Assembly: GCA_016219235.1 (NCBI GenBank)
Contig: JACRBO010000841.1
Location: forward strand, 1-8,493
DNA from: Chloroflexota bacterium
GTDB taxonomy: Bacteria; Chloroflexota; Anaerolineae; Fen-1058
Reading direction: 5' to 3'
Length of the DNA stretch: 8,493 nt
Shown: piece after piece, positions 5,567 through 8,493 of the stretch
How the letters are laid out: each line of letters starts with the position of its first letter
Position numbering within the stretch: the stretch's first letter is position 1
Translations under genes and position numbers: made by a program
The notes under the pieces: model-generated
What the model saw: the letters and a program-made list of their open reading frames with translations, nothing else
Told to the model about the DNA's origin: nothing
Databases searched by the model: none

Positions 5567-7231
5567 ATGTCGCTATTTGCCTCAAAATTAACAACTCACT
5601 TAAGATTGCTGACTGGTAGTGCTCTGTTTGGGTATTTGTCGTTGGCAGCATTGCAGATCAAGGTTGTGTGGGGGAGTTGGGATCAATGGGATCTTCCACT
5701 TTGGGACGGCGCAACGTATTTTGTCTATGGGCGACAGGCCGCCAACTTGCTGATTTTTCCACCACTAGAATGGTCGCCCGCTTTTGCCGGTTACTACGCA
5801 CTATTTCATTGGCTGTTTGGCGGGTTGGGGCCGTTTGTCGTCTATTTTGCCCACCGTGCTGTTACCTTGCTGTTGGTGATGGCTTTGCTATACAGGTTGC
5901 TGCGTGTGCTATTACCGGCGTTTATCGCGTGGCTGCTAGTTGTCTGCTGGATTGTCTTTCAAGTTGGCTTAAACAACTACTACGTCGTGCATCTCTTTGT
6001 GTTAATTCCGCTACTAGTGGCGTATCGAGCGGCACACTCAAATTCTGCCTGGGGGCGCAATCTGTTGCTGATCGGCTTGTTAACGGCGACCTTTGTCCGT
6101 TCCGAGCTTTTCCTGGCGGTGGCGCTGGTGCTGGTTGGCAGGATGGTGGTCGATTGTCGGCGTAGGTCCGATGCGCTAGACGTCAAGGCCAGACTGCGCC
6201 ACTATGCGCCGACGCTCATCTGGCTAACTGTATTGGCAGCGCTGATTATAAGGGCGGGGCCGTCGCATATCATGATCGATCGTTCTTGGGGAGCATTCGG
6301 GCAGCATTATGCCTGGGGGTATCAGGAGCGCCACCCAGAATGGATTGCCAATTTCTGGTTTGAATACACCGAGGCCGTTCAACGATCGTTTGGTTCTGCC
6401 CAGTCAATCTTGCAAGCGGCTCTCAATAACCCGGAAGAGATGGCGACACACTTTCTCTGGAACTTGCGGACGTTGCCACCGGTGCTGCTGGAACTGGTAA
6501 CGCCCCTGTCTGGAACTGCGTGGTGCTTAATCGTGCTCGTGCCGGGCGTAATTGGGCTGCCTGGAGTATTGGTTAAGTATTGGCGAAAGTTAAGTCAAAA
6601 GCCGCATCTACGCGCGCCAGGGAATGGACAGGCCATGCGGTTACTGGGGGTCATTGTCATTACTTTGCTGCCAGTGATGGGAGTCATCATGGTGATCCGG
6701 CCGCGCACCATTTTCCTGATACAGCTGTTGCCGCCCCTTCTATTGGCGGCAGGTGTAGGTTTGACCAGCCTGTTTCCTAAGGTAGAGAGTTACAAAAGAC
6801 TGACTGTGCTGCTACTGCCGTTGTTTCTGATTGGCCTGCTGGTTCTTCCTGCCCCGTTTTATACACCAGTAGAACGCCACGTTATGGTGATTGCAGAGAA
6901 GTTAAAGGATCTGCCAATCCACGGCGATTTCGGCCTGTTGGGTCCTTCGGCCAGGGGATTCTGTATTTATTCGCGACCTGAGCGGTGCCGCGGTGTGGAG
7001 ATTTTTCAGGTACCTCAAGAGGTTGCTGACTTCTCAGATTATCTGACACAGGAAAACATTCAGGTCATTATCGTGAACGATCAAGTTGCGAATTATTTGC
7101 CACCGGTTGGCCGATCTTTCATCGCTCAACTGGTGGCCCAACCGGTCAGTATCGGGTGGGAAGCCGTTAGCCAAGTCGGCTCCTTTAAGATTTATCGGCA
7201 CAGGTCAATCGGCAGTTCATCTCCGCAGTGA
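5567..7231 (+). CDS. Polytopic membrane protein, GT-C glycosyltransferase-like
   Basis: A 554-residue protein from the ATG at 5567, which has AAGGA 12 nt upstream; a GTG at 5540 would add 9 residues but lacks a binding site. About ten hydrophobic segments are visible, for example near 15-35, 87-108, 113-133, 140-153, 165-175, 181-195, 215-230, 318-336, 358-377, 380-402 and 411-430. A roughly 120-residue soluble C-terminal domain follows. Features recalling GT39/GT-C lipid-phospho-sugar transferases are the acidic first loop (LPLWDGATYFVYGR, Asp47), an FVRSE motif at 176-180, and IRPRTIFLIQLLPPLLLAAG near 377-396. The tail ENIQVIIVNDQ ... GWEAVSQVGSFKIYRH resembles the end of such proteins. 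The acceptor and sugar are unknown, and a non-enzymatic membrane protein cannot be excluded. Base composition is clearly lower in GC than the left genes, suggesting transfer or a different selection regime. Confidence 0.75.
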   Translation: MSLFASKLTTHLRLLTGSALFGYLSLAALQIKVVWGSWDQWDLPLWDGATYFVYGRQAANLLIFPPLEWSPAFAGYYALFHWLFGGLGPFVVYFAHRAVTLLLVMALLYRLLRVLLPAFIAWLLVVCWIVFQVGLNNYYVVHLFVLIPLLVAYRAAHSNSAWGRNLLLIGLLTATFVRSELFLAVALVLVGRMVVDCRRRSDALDVKARLRHYAPTLIWLTVLAALIIRAGPSHIMIDRSWGAFGQHYAWGYQERHPEWIANFWFEYTEAVQRSFGSAQSILQAALNNPEEMATHFLWNLRTLPPVLLELVTPLSGTAWCLIVLVPGVIGLPGVLVKYWRKLSQKPHLRAPGNGQAMRLLGVIVITLLPVMGVIMVIRPRTIFLIQLLPPLLLAAGVGLTSLFPKVESYKRLTVLLLPLFLIGLLVLPAPFYTPVERHVMVIAEKLKDLPIHGDFGLLGPSARGFCIYSRPERCRGVEIFQVPQEVADFSDYLTQENIQVIIVNDQVANYLPPVGRSFIAQLVAQPVSIGWEAVSQVGSFKIYRHRSIGSSSPQ

Positions 7232-7239
7232 TGAACTGC
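7212..7239. repeat. 10-bp perfect inverted repeat overlapping the stop codon of the membrane-protein gene
   Basis: GCAGTTCATC at 7212-7221 pairs perfectly with GATGAACTGC at 7230-7239 around an 8-nt loop, and the TGA stop lies at 7229-7231. On the + strand it is followed by CC and six A, not T, so it is not a standard terminator for this gene. It may protect the 3' end or pause polymerase in this convergent region. Confidence 0.6.
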
Positions 7240-7242
7240 TCC

Positions 7243-7275
7243 AAAAAATAGTCTCGCTTGGTAATCCGGCAGACT
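7243..7275 (-). terminator. Probable terminator of the leftward lipoprotein pair
   Basis: Read on the - strand, AGTCT (complement of 7271-7275), then GC, GG and an ATTA loop pair with CC, GC and AGACT (complement of 7250-7254). The stem is imperfect, with about 9 pairs and small internal mismatches. It is followed by A and a run of six T (complement of 7243-7248). Position about 50-80 bp after the last lipoprotein gene fits, but the stem is weak. Confidence 0.45.
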
Positions 7276-7322
7276 GCTTTTATAGACATTGTTAGCGCTT
7301 CGAGCCAATGAGTTACACAAAC

Positions 7323-7715
7323 CTATTTGCCACTCGTGTTACCAAGGAGGGGAGTCAGATACAGATAACGCAGCTTGCCGCTCTCAAGTTTTTCAGTGTG
7401 GACAAGCGGAACACTATCTGGTCGGTAGACGTAGAACTCATAGGTGCCTGGCGTCAAAGCAAATAGGAAATCTTCACCAACTGCCAGGGTGGTGATGGTG
7501 TTGCTGACAGCCACTTGAATGCGAAGACCTGTCTGGTTAATGACTAGTGCGCCACTTGTTTGGGGCGCTGCCACAATGGATTCTTCATGTCCGCCCGGCA
7601 GCCGAGTACCAACTGCTGGAGCGGTAAAGTTGGTGGCATCCGGTAAGCTAGGACCACATGCCACCAACAACCCAGTCATAGCGACCAGAAGAAACACGCG
7701 ATTGATGAGCATCAT
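7323..7715 (-). CDS. Small lipoprotein, PEGA-like beta domain
   Basis: A 130-residue predicted lipoprotein. The N-terminus MMLINRVFLLVAMTGLLVAC is a type II signal peptide with lipobox LVAC and the acylated cysteine at 20. The mature part begins with a Gly/Pro/Ser-rich linker. From about residue 54 it has a beta-rich domain, SGALVINQTGLRIQVAVSNT ... LTPGTYEFYVYRPD. The G-x-L-V-x-N start and the PGTYEF strand recall PEGA-type surface modules, but the match is by eye only. Expected location is the outer face of the cytoplasmic membrane. An ATG at 7712 is an alternative start one residue later. It begins 9 nt after the stop of the upstream lipoprotein gene, so the two form an operon. No enzymatic motif is seen; a structural or binding role is an inference. 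Confidence 0.75.
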   Translation of the reverse strand: MMLINRVFLLVAMTGLLVACGPSLPDATNFTAPAVGTRLPGGHEESIVAAPQTSGALVINQTGLRIQVAVSNTITTLAVGEDFLFALTPGTYEFYVYRPDSVPLVHTEKLESGKLRYLYLTPLLGNTSGK

Positions 7716-7724
7716 GCAGTCAAC

Positions 7725-8201
7725 CTATTTACCCACCATGGCCGTATCAAAGAAAAAGCCAACTTGTGGTGATTGCATGAAGTCCGGTCCGTAATAATCG
7801 GGTTTATAAAAATCCTCCACCTTCCAATGTGTGCCGTCCAAAACGCCAAGCGCCACACCAATTCTATGCCCCTCGGAAAGTGGTGGAACTGTTACTTCAA
7901 ATTTGCCATTTGACCCGATGGTTCCAGTTCCAAGCAGCTCACCCATAAAAGTCACGTCAGCAATATAAACAGGGATACCGGCAAGACCAGTTCCGCGCAC
8001 AATGCTTGCGCCAGCTACCAGCGGCCGCTCTAATTGGAACGGCGTTGCTTTGCTAACTGGCAACGGTGACATAGCTGGCTCGGGTTTGTTGAGTGGACTA
8101 ACTCCGACTGGACTTTGCTCTGGTTGCGGCGCTACGTTGTTGCAAGCCACTAACGTACCAACGAACAGGGAAATGACTAGCAGAATATAAGTTGTTTTCA
8201 T
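7725..8201 (-). CDS. Small lipoprotein with proline-rich linker and Ig-like/regulatory-type beta domain
   Basis: A 158-residue predicted lipoprotein. The signal peptide MKTTYILLVISLFVGTLVAC has lipobox LVAC and cysteine 20, the same lipobox as its downstream partner. A Pro/Ser-rich spacer (about 24-55) is followed by a beta domain, PLVAGASIVRGTGLAGIPVY ... LGTGTIGSNGKFEVTVPPL. The G-x-G-x-x-G-x-x-V and dG-x-F-x-V pattern is typical of bacterial Ig-like or carboxypeptidase-regulatory-like folds. The C-terminal part, with DGTHWKVEDFYKPDYYGPDF, is aromatic-rich and unrecognised. I prefer the ATG at 8201, with AAAGTGA upstream; a GTG at 8210 would add MNF. First gene of a two-lipoprotein operon. 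Role unknown, possibly cell-surface binding or adhesion. Confidence 0.78.
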   Translation of the reverse strand: MKTTYILLVISLFVGTLVACNNVAPQPEQSPVGVSPLNKPEPAMSPLPVSKATPFQLERPLVAGASIVRGTGLAGIPVYIADVTFMGELLGTGTIGSNGKFEVTVPPLSEGHRIGVALGVLDGTHWKVEDFYKPDYYGPDFMQSPQVGFFFDTAMVGK

Positions 8202-8244
8202 GAAATTCACTTTGGCAAACTAGAGTTGCAAACAGCGCGGCGAA

Positions 8245-8273
8245 AATATACCATACAATAATTCGCCCCGCAA
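8245..8273 (-). promoter_or_regulatory. Probable promoter of the lipoprotein pair
   Basis: On the - strand TTGCGG (complement of 8268-8273) is separated by 17 bp from TATATT (complement of 8245-8250), which is preceded by TGG, an extended -10 signature. The start of transcription would be about 35-40 nt before the ATG at 8201. The -35 match is partial. Confidence 0.55.
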
Positions 8274-8360
8274 CCGATCCAGCAGGTATGGGAATAGACT
8301 TATCGTAACTATTCACGCCTTTCTTGAAAACTTTTTTGAGAGTTGCGTGTTCTAACGGAC
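8274..8360. other. Spacer before the transposase start, no gene seen
   Basis: AT-rich spacer between the lipoprotein promoter and the transposase start. It contains a weak 6-bp inverted pair (GAATAG at 8292-8297, CTATTC at 8309-8314) and an AAAACTTTTTTGAG stretch. It probably holds the left end of the insertion element, but its inverted repeat cannot be recognised without the right end. Confidence 0.4.
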
Positions 8361-8493
8361 ATGACCACTCTTCCCACGGCGGACGAATTGAAGCACTTGT
8401 CGCAGGCCGACTTGCTCGCGCGGGTGCTGCAGTTGGTCGAGCGCGTGCGGCAGTTGGAAGCCGAGATCGAGGCGCTGAAGAAGCCGCCGACGA
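8361..8493 (+). CDS. N-terminus of an IS66-like transposase (partial, runs off the window)
   Basis: The ATG at 8361 opens a frame that continues through the last base and encodes 44 residues, beginning MTTLPTADELKHLSQADLLA and ending EAEIEALKKPPT. The start (short leader, then a leucine-zipper-like helix of the LxxRVxQLxAEIxxLKKPPT type) resembles the N-terminus of IS66-family transposases, where a Ser/Asn/Pro-rich stretch normally follows; that part is outside the window. Composition returns to GC-rich. No terminal inverted repeat could be identified in 8216-8360, so the left boundary of the element is not mapped. A non-transposase coiled-coil protein is the main alternative. Confidence 0.6.
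   Translation, partial: MTTLPTADELKHLSQADLLARVLQLVERVRQLEAEIEALKKPPT

Noticed and set aside
7313..7735. Similar sequence at the ends of both lipoprotein genes (ACCTATTT followed by RCC on the + strand), hinting at a lost third gene
   Set aside because: The similarity is only about 11 bp and no coding remnant is visible downstream in 7232-7322.

Overview
This window looks like a GC-rich bacterial chromosome, most likely a Chloroflexota (Anaerolineae-like) genome or metagenome bin. That guess rests on the gene set (tandem M42 aminopeptidases, a sat/phosphodiesterase/cysC cluster, lipoproteins, an IS66-like transposase start) and on the dense short intergenic repeats. No rRNA, tRNA or CRISPR array is visible, so the taxonomy is an inference.

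Left part (1-2316, + strand): the last 21 codons of an unidentified gene, a purine-rich then pyrimidine-rich spacer, and two tandem M42-family metallo-aminopeptidase paralogues. These are separated by a spacer of degenerate ATCTGTGT-type repeats. The second paralogue runs straight into an 84-bp array of twelve 7-bp units, followed by a strong hairpin terminator.

Middle part (2512-5423, - strand): a sulfate-activation operon in the order sat, alkaline-phosphatase-superfamily phosphodiesterase, cysC. It has a near-consensus sigma70-type promoter (TTGACG, 17 bp, TATAAT) just upstream of sat. Sat would make APS, CysC would phosphorylate it to PAPS, and the middle gene is a metal-dependent phospho- or sulfo-ester hydrolase of unknown substrate. 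The sat reading frame is open but lacks about 90 internal residues, including the QxRNPxHxxH ATP-binding/catalytic motif. This is the most notable observation: either the enzyme is dead or repurposed, or the assembly has a deletion. A 52-bp near-perfect palindrome built from the same 7-bp unit as the array near 2301 lies between cysC and the phosphodiesterase gene.

Right part (5424-8493): a divergent promoter region, then a + strand polytopic membrane protein with GT-C glycosyltransferase features, and a convergent - strand pair of small lipoproteins with their own promoter and a likely terminator. At the right edge is the N-terminus of an IS66-like transposase running out of the window. This block is visibly more AT-rich than the left two thirds and may be accessory DNA. 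I see no clear new multi-gene system here; the damaged sat and the heptad repeat family deserve the closest look.
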